Positions 11,227 through 21,366 of a DNA stretch of 64,000 bases are shown one piece after another. Origin of the DNA: Epiperipatus broadwayi (taxonomy: Eukaryota > Onychophora > Udeonychophora > Euonychophora > Peripatidae). Under the pieces are notes generated by a model. The model ran no database searches. It was not told the DNA's origin and saw nothing but the letters and a program-made list of their open reading frames with translations. How positions within the stretch are numbered: position 1 is the first letter of the stretch; every line of letters begins with the position of its first letter. A program made the position numbers and the translations under genes. The stretch is from contig JAQFVV010012395.1 in NCBI GenBank assembly GCA_028023455.1, positions 6,076,001-6,140,000 of the forward strand. Direction: 5' to 3'.

Positions 11227-11727
11227 AAAAGATTACAGTATGAATCATTTTAAAATATGATGCTATCATAAATTACATCATGTTTTTATTTCAAAAGTTT
11301 CACGAGAGTCACATTGGATTATCTAGAGATTCATATGGTTCACAAGCTGCTGTTTACCCAGGGTCGATATATGTTTTGGATCATCAGGTTTATCAGACTA
11401 GATATAATGAGAAGATATGAACAAATTTAAAACCCAGAATATCACTGTATGTTCAAAGTGACTGTGCATATATTTCTACTTTTTGAACATGAGAAAAAAG
11501 TCAGTAATTTGTTTGAACTTATTGATGCCAAAATCATTAACAAAAAATGTAAAATAAAAAAAAGCTTGTCAGATAATTAATGCAAAATGTGCCATTTGTG
11601 TTAATGCCAATAGCATTCAGCTCAATAAAAATTGATATTGTAATTTATAATGAATTTATATATTAAGGTTTGCTGCAATATTACTCTGGCTTTGATGAAT
11701 ATGTACTGTATTACAAGCCTGTTTTAG

Positions 11728-11743
11728 CAGTCATAATGCCATG

Positions 11744-11779
<36 letters not shown>

Positions 11780-11797
11780 CATGGCATTATGACTACC

Positions 11798-11828
<31 letters not shown>

Positions 11829-11830
11829 TC
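11728..11830. repeat. AT microsatellites in a perfect inverted repeat
   Basis: GTCATAATGCCATGTTAAT and its exact complement flank an (AT)n tract at about 11747-11777, so the whole can extrude as a hairpin or cruciform. A second (AT)n tract follows at about 11798-11826. No coding or transposon signal was found. Confidence 0.8.
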
Positions 11831-12036
11831 TATTTTTCTATCATTAATTATTATTTAATATATTAACCAGTAAGATATTTTTTATATTTGAGATTTAATA
11901 TGAACATAAAATAATTTTTTGTATTCATGATTTTTTATATGGCTTAGTTGCAGAGATATGCATGTAAATATTGTGCATAAGTTTTTTTTTTTGTAATTAT
12001 TGAATTTATGAAGTATTATAACTTTTTCTTTTTGTA

Positions 12037-12240
12037 ATATTCAATCATCTACTCTCTTTATTACTGTTTTACAATGCCTTTATTTCAACACCCTATGAGA
12101 GTTTCGATTGTCCCAGAAATCTTCTTCAGAACTTCTATTTATATTAGTTTTGAAGAAGATTGCTAGGGTGAAACTATCATAGGGGGTTGGAATAAAAGCA
12201 TTGTAAAACAGTAATAAAAAACATAGATGATTTAATATTA
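12037..12240. mobile_element. Hammerhead-like foldback element, family D copy 2
   Basis: Inverted arms run from AATATTCAATCATCT to AGATGATTTAATATT and include TTTACAATGC and GCATTGTAAA. The minus strand carries CTGAAGA (12123-12129), an unpaired A, a GATT/AATC helix and an intact GAAAC. The plus arm carries a second, degraded core ending in GAAAC at about 12169. No convincing UH/stem I 3' strand was found. It is the same family as 10564-10735. Confidence 0.6.
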
Positions 12241-12559
12241 TATAATTACTGAATTAATAGATTGTAAAATTTGATAAGAAATTAATTAATTATTTTTGTC
12301 TTTTTATTAAAAAAATAACTAATATATTTATCACAATAGGTCAGTGGTTGGTTTATTAATAAAGATTATTACTCTATAGGAATGTATTATATTATCAGAC
12401 ATGCAAATGATTAAATTTTGAGGGAAGACATTTGACTGAATTTTCTGATAAAACCCAGTCTTTTGGTTGTGTAGACAAATAATTGTGTGTTTTTTTATTT
12501 TATTTATATATTTCCTTTAATTAGTTTATATATTTCTTATCATATGTATATATATTCTA

Positions 12560-12930
12560 ATCAGTTTAATAAATCTGTAAATAAATTATGGCTTACCAAA
12601 TATGTAATACTGATAATATAAACAAATTCATAGAACAACTAAGTTCAAAAAAATTTATTACAATAATTCACAAGTCAAATCCCCAAAGATTCATTTAAAT
12701 AAATTTACCAATAATTCCATTTTCTTATATCAATCCATTCTCCACTTTGAATCAATGTTTGCCTTTTTATTGTGTAGCAAAGTTGAGATCAGATAAAAAT
12801 AGTCACCATTTAGCAAATGAATTAGCATTGATACAAAAAAGTGGGTCTTTTTGCAATTTATTTAAATGATTCTCTGGGAATTTGACTTGTGAATTATCAT
12901 AATAATGTTTTCAAATTTAATTGTTCCATA
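12560..12930. repeat. Foldback repeat, family J
   Basis: ATTCACAAGTCAAATCCCC at about 12666 and its complement near 12877-12896 form an imperfect inverted repeat that includes ATTTAAATAAATTTA. A diverged relative with AATTCACAAGCTAAATTCCC lies at 32560-32870. No hammerhead core was found in either. The mechanism of spread is unknown. Confidence 0.5.
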
Positions 12931-13019
12931 TATATATATATATAATAAGTGTAATAATGCTCAAGGCTAAATGGGTTTATAAGTAATCGTTAAAAACCAA
13001 TACCAATAAAAAACAACAA

Positions 13020-13105
13020 TTTCTGATTGTTAAAAAGAGGTTGCCTTGACAACAGTTTGAAATTGTTGATTGTTATTAATAGTAGGATTGTCTAACTGAT
13101 GATTG
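13020..13105 (+). repeat. Isolated copy of the 355-bp repeat (family K)
   Basis: GAGGTTGCCTTGACAACAG followed by TTGATTGTTATTAATA matches the core of each unit in the tandem repeat at 50345-51590. Only about 90 bases are alike here. Confidence 0.55.
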
Positions 13106-13119
13106 TTTTTTATTGATTA

Positions 13120-13400
13120 TATTTATATCATTTCAATACATTGCAGAATGAAAGATCTCTCCAAGTTTAATCCAGTTTCGCTGATTTTTAGTCTTTTTTC
13201 TCCACATCACACAATCAAATTTCCTTATTTCATCCACCCATCTTCAGATTCTTTAATCCCTAGATTTTTCTCTCTAAATCACACCAACAAACTTTCCTAT
13301 TTTATCCATTCCACATATGATCTCTTTATGAAATCTAAGTTAAAATTTTAACTATTTATCTATTATCATGTTTTCTAGCAATATTCAAAATGATAGAATT
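13120..13400 (-). pseudogene. RTE LINE 3'-end fragment, partly duplicated
   Basis: On the minus strand the segment reads as the extreme C-terminal coding part of RTE. It has a GATCATATGTGG.. GGATAAAATAGG block, a TTGG(T/A)GTGAT block and an end with GAGAGATCTTTCATTCTGCA, compare GAGATTTTCATTCTGCA at the 3' end near 16498. The block with GTTGGTGTGAT and GATTGTGTGAT occurs twice in a row, so a short tandem duplication is present. It is too short and broken to be functional. Confidence 0.55.
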
Positions 13401-13409
13401 AATTCCAAT

Positions 13410-14425
13410 GTTTTTGTTTAATATTTAATATTTTAGGTAGAGACTATTGTATGGCTGAGTTTTTATAAGTAAAAAGTTGAATGAGAAGATTGAGATAGCT
13501 GATGACAATGAGAACGCTAAATGATTATGAGATAGCCTTTTGAAATATTGCATTTAGTGAAGAGCAATGTGAGTGGAAAGATTGAGTATAGATAAATTTA
13601 TTGAAAATAAAATATATTTAGTGAGAGCAGCTGAGGATAAATGTTGTAGAAAAAACATGTGACTGTTGGGAAGTTCATTCAAATATTTATTAAAATATAG
13701 TGGGGTAAAAATAGGATTCAGGATTGCAGTTAACATTAATTTGACTGTAAATGTTTTGTATTTTCTGTTATCATAAGAATAGGATTTACCTAATATAAAT
13801 AATTTTCCATCAATGATTAAATTAATGTGTTTAAATTAACTTGATATCCACCTTATTATTTAAATCTTATTTGTCACTGGAGAAGTATACTGTCATCTAT
13901 GTAGTCTAGAAGAATTACTTATTACAATATAATAATGCATTTAAATTTATTCCTGACTGGTTTCTGGTTTTAACATTTATCAGTGATGACTTAGGATTCA
14001 AACTAGAAGTAGTGTAGTTATACAATTAATAACTATATTTAACTTCAGTTTACTGGCCAGCTTAAAAAACTGGATGAAAGATTTAAATGTTCCATAATTT
14101 GAAATTTATTGATTACTTAATATCACTATAGATGGCAGTAGGGTTGAGAGTTGCTCTTGTTGTATTATATAAAGTGTAAGCAAAAGATCAAATGGATATT
14201 ATAATAATAAAGCAGAAAAAAAAGAATATTGATTATAGCAACATTATATCATTTTTCTGCTGATATTTGAAGTAATGCTTTTAAATGAAGTGGGAATGAA
14301 ATATGAATTCATTTAGTAAGAGATTTTTTATCCATAACATTTTAAAGTTATACTTAAATTTGTCTCAGTATACATATAAAAAGGAAAGTACCTTTGATTA
14401 ATTTATATAGTGTTACTAAAATAGT
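13410..14425. other. Unassigned A+T-rich DNA
   Basis: No gene or repeat that I can support. The minus-strand ORF at 13554-13736 looks like chance coding. Confidence 0.5.
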
Positions 14426-14433
14426 ACTTATAC

Positions 14434-14640
14434 GGAATTTGAACTCAGACTTTCAAGCACCCATCAACTATCTATAATATCTCATACCACTGAGACACAT
14501 GACCACATACATGAAGAAAAGATAAATAATCACCAATATTCATATTTCATGCTAAACCAGCACTCATCAGTTGGTCCAGATCATCATCTCCCACACACAT
14601 ATATATAACCAGTGCTCAGTTTGTATTAAGATAGCAAATC
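14434..14640 (-). mobile_element. SINE-like element with hammerhead and Pol III boxes, family S copy 1
   Basis: Read on the minus strand, the unit runs from an AT-rich tract through a hammerhead at 14532-14575. About 35 bases later comes an A-box-like TGTGTCTCAGTGG at about 14486-14498, then a B-box-like GAGTTCAAATTCC at 14434-14446. The A-to-B spacing is normal for a tRNA-type Pol III promoter. The nearest known analogue is the schistosome Sm-alpha family, which also joins an HHR to Pol III-type sequences. Because the ribozyme lies upstream of the boxes, it would be transcribed only from a tandem neighbour or a longer precursor (inference). Confidence 0.75.
14532..14575 (-). ncRNA. Hammerhead ribozyme, minimal stem III (family S)
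   Basis: All core parts are present on the minus strand. Stem I is ACCAA with UUGGU (five perfect pairs), followed by CTGATGA (complement of 14564-14570). Stem II is GTGCT/AGCAT with loop GGTTT and one G-U pair. Then come GAAA, a one-pair stem III U[AUGA]A, and the UA cleavage position directly before UUGGU. Cleavage after AUA obeys the NUH rule. Activity is predicted, not shown. Confidence 0.75.
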
Positions 14641-14845
14641 TTCATACTTTAATGCCAACTCTTTAGCCATCCATAACCATTGAAAAATTTGTTGAAGAAA
14701 AGCCCAAATCCCATGCTGATGCCAAGATTATTACCATGTCCATGTTGACCTCAAGTTACTCTGACTCCTCATGTATAGAAATTTATCCATTTAGATACAT
14801 AGAGGAGGGATAGGCAGGATGCAGGCCTAATGTGTAAATATTTGA

Positions 14846-15110
14846 AATACAGGCATTCTTCATATACCTGGAGCTTAAGTGTAAATATAGAGATTTGAAC
14901 TCAGACTTTCAAGTACCCTTTAACTATCCATACTATCTCATCCCACTGATACACATTACCACATACAGGTAGAAAAGATAAATAATCACCAATATATGTA
15001 TTTCATGCTAAACCAGCACTCATCAGTTGGTCCAGATTATCATCTCCAACATATATATATATAACCAGTGCTCAGTCAATATTAAGATAACAAATCACTG
15101 GTTATATATA
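14846..15110 (-). mobile_element. Family S copy 2, left half of a long inverted repeat
   Basis: The same HHR/A-box/B-box unit as copy 1, extended by a tail with CAGGCATTCTTCATATACC. It faces copy 3 (15111-15345) across a centre near 15052-15117, where ATATATATAACCAGTG and its complement meet. The two halves form an inverted repeat of about 250-bp arms. B box antisense: GATTTGAACTCAGAC near 14894. Confidence 0.75.
14988..15031 (-). ncRNA. Hammerhead ribozyme (family S)
   Basis: Minus strand: ACCAA/UUGGU stem I, CTGATGA (complement of 15020-15026), GTGCT/AGCAT stem II with loop GGTTT, GAAA, and U[ACAU]A with UA before UUGGU. The stem III loop differs from copy 1 (ACAU against AUGA) while the core and helices are kept. 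Confidence 0.75.
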
Positions 15111-15345
15111 TATGTGTGTGGTAGATTATAATCTGGACCAACCGATAAGTGCTGGTTTAGCATGAAAACGGCATATTGGTGATTATTTATTTTTTCTACA
15201 TGTATGTGGTCATGTGTATCAGTGGTATGAAATAGTATGAATAGTTGAAGAGTGCTTGAAAGTCTGAGTTCAAATCCCCTATGTTTACAATTAAGCTCCA
15301 GGTATATGAAGAATGCCTGTATTTCAAATATTTAAAATAGAACTT
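15111..15345 (+). mobile_element. Family S copy 3, right half of the inverted repeat
   Basis: The plus-strand unit has a degraded HHR (core CCGATAA at about 15142-15148 instead of CTGATGA, GAAA kept). An A box TGTATCAGTGG follows at 15215-15225 and a B box GAGTTCAAATCC at 15266-15277. The tail GGTATATGAAGAATGCCTG matches the complement of copy 2. The ribozyme is predicted inactive. Confidence 0.75.
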
Positions 15346-15514
15346 CTAAGATTCACTATATATAGGTTTTTTTTGTTGCCCCATTAGTATTACAAAATGT
15401 CTGTATACTTGTTTAGAATCAGATAATTGTAGATACATTCTTTTCTTCTCACTTTGTTTTAGTTACTAATATGTTTTCCATTAGAGAATACTTCTGAATG
15501 TTTAGATAATTATA

Positions 15515-16560
15515 ATACCTATGATAATATCAAGCTTGTGTGAATTTGTTTGTATTAAAAATAATATCATACAATGGATAGAAAGTAATGATAAAGTACA
15601 TGATTGTTTAAGAAAAATAGGACATTAGGGAATAACGTATTTGTTTTAACTCAGATGGCAAAATTCTTACATAAATTGGATAAGGATTTATTGACTGATA
15701 TTTTGAAAAATATTAATCAAAATGCAAAAACAATGATTATATTACATAATGATACTAGGAAAATTAACATTGAAAAGAGTATGTGTAAGACAGGTGATTT
15801 CAGATCGCCAAAACTTTTTACTGTAATTTTATAAGAAGTATTTTGTAGATTAATTAAATATAGCTAAAAAAGTAAAAATGAATAGAGATAATTTAAGTCA
15901 CCCTCATCATTTTTGTAAATATTTTTCAGAATTTCAGGAAATGCTGCAACAGTTATCAGATGAAAATAACAAAGTAGGACTAAAAATAAATACTAAAAAG
16001 ACTAAAGTAATATTCAACGGATTTAAGTAAATAAATAAAGATTGATTATGCAAATTAGAAGAAGTTAATAACTATAAATACTTTAGTCAAATTATTAATA
16101 CAGATCGGAAAGAGAATGGATGAAATTAATCGTAGAATTAAACTTGGATTGAATGTTTTTGTACAAATCACCTAATATGAATATGCCTATGTGTTTGAAA
16201 AGGTTTTTTTTGTATATGTGTTTTGCCAATTCTCATTTATGGATGTGAGATTTTAGAGTAATCAACAAAATATGAAAAAAAGTGTGTTTAGGAACATGAA
16301 TAAGAAAATAAACAGATATTACTGATGCCATTGAAAGAATTTAAGAGACTGCTGGAAGAGATAATAATAGACAAGTGATGCAAGTAAAAGACCTAGAAAA
16401 AGACTATGTGTGAGATGGATGTTTGAAATTAAGAAATTTACTAATATATTTTAGAAAAGAGGAGTTAAAGCTCAGAAAAAATGAATTAAACTTGGAGAGA
16501 TTTTCATTCTGCAGTGGATTAAAATGATTAAAAATGATGATGAATAACCATGATAATGTC
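15515..16560 (+). pseudogene. RTE-type LINE reverse transcriptase fragment
   Basis: The frame reads ILKNINQNAKTMIILHNDT near 15697-15755, then KTGDFRSPKLFTVIL at about 15790-15830 (the RTE RQGDxISPKLFTA block, with RQ changed to KT). EMLQQLSDENNKVGLKI, TKKTKVIFNGFK and a NNYKYFSQIINTD strand follow near 16060-16105. The C-terminal region ends in GEIFILQW-like near 16490-16520, with an ATGATGATG-like 3' tail. Frameshifts and stops show it is dead. A ~180-bp segment at its start (from GATAATATCAAGCTTG) is repeated just after its end at 16540-16725. Confidence 0.75.
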
Positions 16561-16725
16561 AAACTTGGTGTAGGAGTTTATGTATATTATTAAAAATAGG
16601 ATCATGTAATGAATGGACAGTAATGGCAAAATTCAAAATTGTTTAAGAAAAGATAGAGTTTGGGAGAATAATATACTTATACTAATTCAAATGATGAATT
16701 TTCTAGATAAATTAGGTAGAAGTTT
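16540..16725 (+). repeat. Diverged direct repeat of 15515-15690
   Basis: GATAATGTCAAACTTG, TATTAAAAATAGGATCAT, AATGGACAGTAATG and AATTGTTTAAGAAAA follow in the same order as at 15523-15625. This suggests two RTE fragments in tandem or a duplicated flank. Confidence 0.6.
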
Positions 16726-16739
16726 GCCTTTTTTTTTTA

Positions 16740-18270
16740 TTAAAAAGAAAAGTTTATAATAGAATGATAAAGGGAGAGGATGCATTTGATCTTGATTGAA
16801 ACTTATTAAAATATATGTAATATAAATGCATCTATCAATGACAGGATTTAGTGTCATTGGAAATGAGGGTGAGGCAAATCTAGGAAAAGGAAAAGTGTAT
16901 TTTTTTAAAGGTATTATTTTTAATAAATACCATAATTATTTATTTGCATATGGAATATATAAGGATTCTGGATAGATATGTCATTCTTGGAAAAAGACTG
17001 TAGTATTAAATGAGGAAAACTGGGGATGAGGATAGAAGGAATACAAGGTGATTAAAATCACAAAGTTTATGTTGAAAAATTGGTAAGGGATAATACATTA
17101 TAAGTATATTATAATGCTTAACATTTCTGATTTAATTTGTTGAAGAGAGAAGATGTTTGGAAGAAGAAATAGCTTACATTGTTATCATAAAGAAATTTAT
17201 CAAGATAATGGGTTAATGAATTGTTTGTTGGTTTGTGTTATATGATTTTTCTTTTATTATTCATAAATCTATTGATTATTGTAATTTAATAATTGAAATT
17301 CTTTTAATTACTTGAATATCACATACTCTAATTACAAATGTTATTGTGTTTTCTATAATTATTAGTTTGGAAATTGCAAGTAATTTTGCACCTGTGGAAA
17401 TGTTATTTTACAATATGCCATCATCATTTTCAGCAATTGACCAGTGCAGAACAAATACCTTTACAAAAAACTATAAGTCGCAAGCTTTCTTATTTTATTC
17501 TTTTTTAACATAAGTTTATACTTATTATCTTTTGATATCTATTCAATAACTTCTCTTATTCTATATTTTATTGCTCTGCATTCAGCTTATTCCTATTAAA
17601 ATTCAATTTTTTATAGTTATGTCAGTAATACTAGCCTGGATTCAAATTCATTAGCATTCTTCTATTTTTTATTGTTATTTCTAGCATAATTATTTATACC
17701 TTTCTGTATTACTTATAATCCTTGTTTAACTTAGAAATCAAAGTTGATTTACTGCATGAGCCATAACAGGTTAAATACCTTGATTTAACCCCCTTTTTCT
17801 TTTTAAATGTAATCACATCTTTTATTTAAATATAATATTAAGCCTACCAAATGTATTCCAAGCCATTTTAATTCAAATTCACAAGCAACTCAAATAAAAC
17901 AAATTATTAAACATCATACATTTTATTTTCATTAATCTAAGTTGTCAGACATATATATATATTTTACAATCACTTTAGTTTTTCAGTTTGGAAACTATTG
18001 ATTATGAATCCTTAGCTATTGTTGTAAAAATGATATCATATATCTAAGATGATTTAGAAGCTAAGCATTATTTTCTTTTAGTCTTAGCTTACTCTAATCC
18101 AAATCTTAAAAACTTGTTATAAGTGTTTTTAATATAAAGTTATATCTTTTCCCATAACTGCAATCATTTTGCTTGAAATTCAAAAATAATACCAAACTCT
18201 ATATCTGTATAATCATGAGGAAGACAGACTTTCCCTATATTGTTTACATCAAAGTAGTACCCTCCTCCCT
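16740..18270. other. Unassigned A+T-rich DNA
   Basis: No gene, RNA or clear repeat. A short pyrimidine-rich stretch occurs near 17500-17600. Nothing else is supportable. Confidence 0.5.
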
Positions 18271-18292
18271 GCTGCCAGATTTTATGTTACAA

Positions 18293-18812
18293 ATATAAAA
18301 TGAATTCATTTACATTTGCTTTTCTAGTTCTTATAAATAAACAAATCAGACAAGTGATATTATAATAAATGTTACCAAATTCACCACTTCCTTTATTTTG
18401 CTGTAATATCTTATATAAATGCAATTTATCTACTCTACTTTGAACTCTTTTTAGCAAAAACCTTTTATTGTACATATATGCATACACAATCTTATGTTTC
18501 AACTATCCTGCAGTCTTCTTCAGAGTTATGATATAATGAACAAAATAAAATACATAACTATATAAATAATACCATAAAAATGTAAACAATAAAATTAATT
18601 TATTGTATTATTTATATAGTTATATATTTTATTTTATTTTCTTCATTATATCATAGTTCTGAAGAAGACTGCAGAACATTTGAAATGTAAGATTGTGTAT
18701 GCATATATCTACAATAAAAGGTTTTTTTTCTAAAAAGTGTTCAAAGTAGAGTGGATAAATTGCAGTTATATATGATATTATAAGAACTAAAAAAGTAAAT
18801 GTAAATGGATTA
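18293..18812. mobile_element. Foldback element, family E copy 1
   Basis: A 520-bp near-palindrome with arms of about 240 bases. TTCATTTACATTTGC at left is matched by its complement at right, and AACCTTTTATTGTACATATATGC by CTACAATAAAAGG. An imperfect duplication flanks it: ATTTTATGTTACAA (18279-18292) and ATTTTATGTTTACAA (18813-18827). Both arms carry a CTGAAGA, unpaired A, GACTGC... and GAAA(C/T) pattern near 18500-18530 (antisense) and 18659-18690 (sense). This matches the 5' two thirds of an HHR core as in families A and D. The right copy has GAAAT. No coding capacity. Confidence 0.75.
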
Positions 18813-19184
18813 ATTTTATGTTTACAAGATTAAAACTGACATCAGAAAGCAGTACATTGATATAGGTAGTGTAAGAAAATTTTTTTGATCTTATGATTGT
18901 ATATTATTTCTATTAATATTTATACATATAGCATGTTTTTAACATAAATACATATATCTATGGTAGTGTTTAATTTAAAAATTATATATATTAATTTATA
19001 TCATGGGACATTGCAAAAGAAAGATTGTTCATTTATTTTCCATGCAGTGGTAACAAATAATTTATGGCTTCATTTGCCTTTGATGATTTCAATAGCAGTG
19101 TCACAAATTTAATTTGATATTTATTATATATGTGTATGCATATCAGTTTTATGGATCTTTGAATGTTTTTACTGCATTTACTTT

Positions 19185-19363
19185 ATTAATATCATCATTT
19201 TCAAACATTTTGCAGTTTCTCTCATTCCTAGTTTTTTTTCCCACAACACACCATCAAACATTCTTAATGCATTCTCCCATCTCACACGGGGTGACTTTTT
19301 AAATCTTTAAAATCTCTTCAAATTTAATTTAAAATTTCAACTGCCCATCTAATATCAGTTTTT
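19185..19363 (-). pseudogene. RTE LINE 3'-end fragment
   Basis: CTCCCATCTCACACGGGG... AAATCTCTTCAAATTTAATTT and CAACTGCCCATCTAATATC parallel the 3' region of the RTE copy at 56090-56330 (CATCTCACATGTGG, CAATCTCTTGGAATTC, CAACTGTTCATATAATTTC). It is short, antisense and non-functional. Confidence 0.55.
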
Positions 19364-19535
19364 GCAATTTATCCACTATACTTTAAATACTTTTTAGAAA
19401 AATCCTTTATTGTACATACATGCATACACAATCTATGTTTCAACTGCCCTACTGTCTTCTTCAATGGATAAATTGCATTTATATAAGATATTACAGCAAA
19501 ATAAAGGAAGTAGTGAATTTGGTAATATTATCAAT
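19364..19535. mobile_element. Family E copy 2, truncated
   Basis: CTTTATTGTACATACATGCATACAC and GTTTCAACTGCCCTACTGTCTTC match the left arm of 18293-18812. A very short centre leads straight into the inverted arm ATGGATAAATTGCATTTATATAAG. The antisense core still pairs GACNG/CAGTT and keeps GAAAC. Confidence 0.6.
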
Positions 19536-19583
19536 TTTTCTAGCAATATATGTAACCAAGTTCCACTTTAGTTTTTTAATTCT

Positions 19584-19679
19584 CATGTGTCATAGCATCA
19601 GCCAGGAAGCAAACCCACTAACCCGGGATAACTGCTTGTAAAGCAGCCATTGCTGACCTCTCGACCACCAATGCTTGAC
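19584..19679 (-). mobile_element. tRNA-derived SINE with perfect 15-bp target duplication
   Basis: A 96-bp body flanked by identical TAGTTTTTTAATTCT copies (19569-19583 and 19680-19694). On the minus strand it reads GGTGGTCGAGAGGTCAG (A box), CTGCTTTACAAGCAG (anticodon arm, loop with TAC) and a B-box-like GGGTTTGCTTCCTGGC. It belongs to the same family as 1031-1134. The perfect duplication indicates a fairly recent LINE-mobilised insertion. Confidence 0.88.
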
Positions 19680-20888
19680 TAGTTTTTTAATTCTTTCAAT
19701 GCTGACAATGATTATTTCATTTTTGATTTTTTCTTGTTACAAGAAAATTATAATAAATAATAAAAATCATATACAACAGCTATACAAATAATATATATTT
19801 TAATAATAATTATACATAAAAAGTCTTTTTTGGCATATGGTTTTGTGCCCTTTTCAAATATCAAGTATCTATTTTAACATTAACTAGTTATTGCAGAATG
19901 AACACTATATAGTGAACAAAAATAAACATCAGTAAAATAGAATAAAATCTTCATGTATAGATCCAATATAAGTTCAAAAAATTGACTATATACCATAACA
20001 ATGTACACAATAAATAATACATATATTATACGACTTTATATATGCTATTTTATATAATTTGCCATTCATTTTTAAGTGACCAGTTATTAAGTAAAATTAT
20101 TAAAGTTTTATAAATATTTATACAATTATTTATGTTTAATGTAATACATTTCATATAGTAGTTTTCTCTTTGGGTTTTTAATTTAATTTAAAGGTTTAAT
20201 ATTTTTATAGCATCTATTTTATGTCCATATGTTTAATTAATGAATATATAAAGCAGTTTTATCTCCTTGCCTATTAATTGCATTGTTATAGTTTTTGGCT
20301 CTTATTTCTGTTTTCCTGTATGGCCATAGTAAATTGTATTGCGAATTCACAGTTAATTTTATATACTATTTCTTTTTGTATTTTATATTATTCAGACTTT
20401 TACTATTCAACCATCCAATACTTATATGCCTATCAATATAACTTTTGTTTTTTTATTAATATATTATAAATTTTGGGATAATATGAAAATTTGATCTATT
20501 TCTTATTTAAACTATTATTGTTACTATCATTATTATAATCGTTTTGTATAGAAATGTTATTATTTAATATAGATTTCTTAAAATTAAAAAAAATATTTTT
20601 AATAGTTTTAAGGTTATATCCATAATTTTTATATAACTTAATAAATTGATCCTTTTGTAAATCAGTTATATTTTTATTTATATTTTATTTATCATTTCTA
20701 TATTTAAAATTTTTAATAATTGCTATCTTTTGTACTCATGCTTGTTATGAATCTATAGAATAATTTTTCTTAATTTGTCTTCTTTAGTAAAATGTTTTAA
20801 TATAATTTTATTATGATTATCTATTTGAATTTCTATATTTAAATATTTACTTTTATCTTCAAATTCTCCTTTTGTAAATTTAATATTA

Positions 20889-21292
20889 AAACAAGCAAAA
20901 CTCACTATATATATATATATTTTGCCACACACAGCAGGCTAGAGTAATCAATGGATTCCAGAAGTCTTGTGCATAAAATTCCCATCTAGTGCCTACTCAT
21001 CCAATATCCCCAGATTAGTTTCTGGCTTATGGCCTTCATCAGTGAGGAGCCTTGGATCTGAAAGCACTGCATCTGCACCTACTCATCCAATATCCCCAGA
21101 CTAGTTTCTGGCTTATGGCCTTCATCAGTCTGGGGATATTGGATGAGTAGGCACTAGATGGGGATTTTATGCACAAGCCTTCTGGCATCCATTGATTACT
21201 CTAGTTTGCTGTGTGTGGCAAAATATATATAGTGAGTTTTGCCTGTTTTAACAACAGTTATACACAAGCATAAGAGGAGGTGGTCATGTGAT
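20889..21292 (-). mobile_element. Hammerhead foldback element, family B copy 2, inserted in a Penelope copy
   Basis: A 404-bp insertion with a 15-bp target duplication GTAAATTTAATATTA (20874-20888 and 21293-21307). Removing it restores continuity with the Penelope sequence on both sides. It contains two minus-strand HHR copies (21007-21049 and about 21096-21128), then a plus-strand half unit. The right end is the complete 3' terminus, with GGTGGTCATGTGAT directly before the duplication. The left end is a truncated inverted copy starting at AACAAGCAAAACTCAC. Confidence 0.88.
21007..21049 (-). ncRNA. Hammerhead ribozyme (family B)
   Basis: Minus strand: stem I CTCCTCA pairs with TGGGGA (six pairs, one G-U), with core CTGATGA (complement of 21037-21043). 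Stem II is GGC/GCC with loop CATAA, but an A-A apposition sits at its base where most HHRs have G-C. GAAA follows, then a one-pair stem III C[UA]A in this copy (CTAG elsewhere) and UC before TGGGGA. Stem I end pairs differ from the array family in a compensatory way (A-U for U-A at the core end). Confidence 0.65.
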
Positions 21293-21366
21293 GTAAATTT
21301 AATATTATATATATTATTATTAAAATTATTATAAATAGTTTTCATGTCTCTTTTATCACCAATAAA

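Larger units (their letters stand above)
19747..21366 (-). pseudogene. Penelope-like element, minus-strand copy (RT palm end plus GIY-YIG)
   Basis: The minus strand repeats the sequence of the plus copy at 21367-22642 from the RT region to the 3' untranslated tail. It is interrupted by the family-B element at 20889-21292. Recognisable on the minus strand are KYLNIEIQ-like (20820-20870) and a GHTGK...R/K block with ALYIH and HGHKIDA-like (about 20225-20330). A long 3' region contains ATGCCAAAAAAGACTTTTT near 19822-19840. Stops occur in every frame. Penelope-like elements combine an RT related to telomerase RT with a GIY-YIG endonuclease. The head-to-head pairing of this and the next copy, both 5'-truncated near the same RT position, is typical of how such elements insert. 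Confidence 0.75.
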
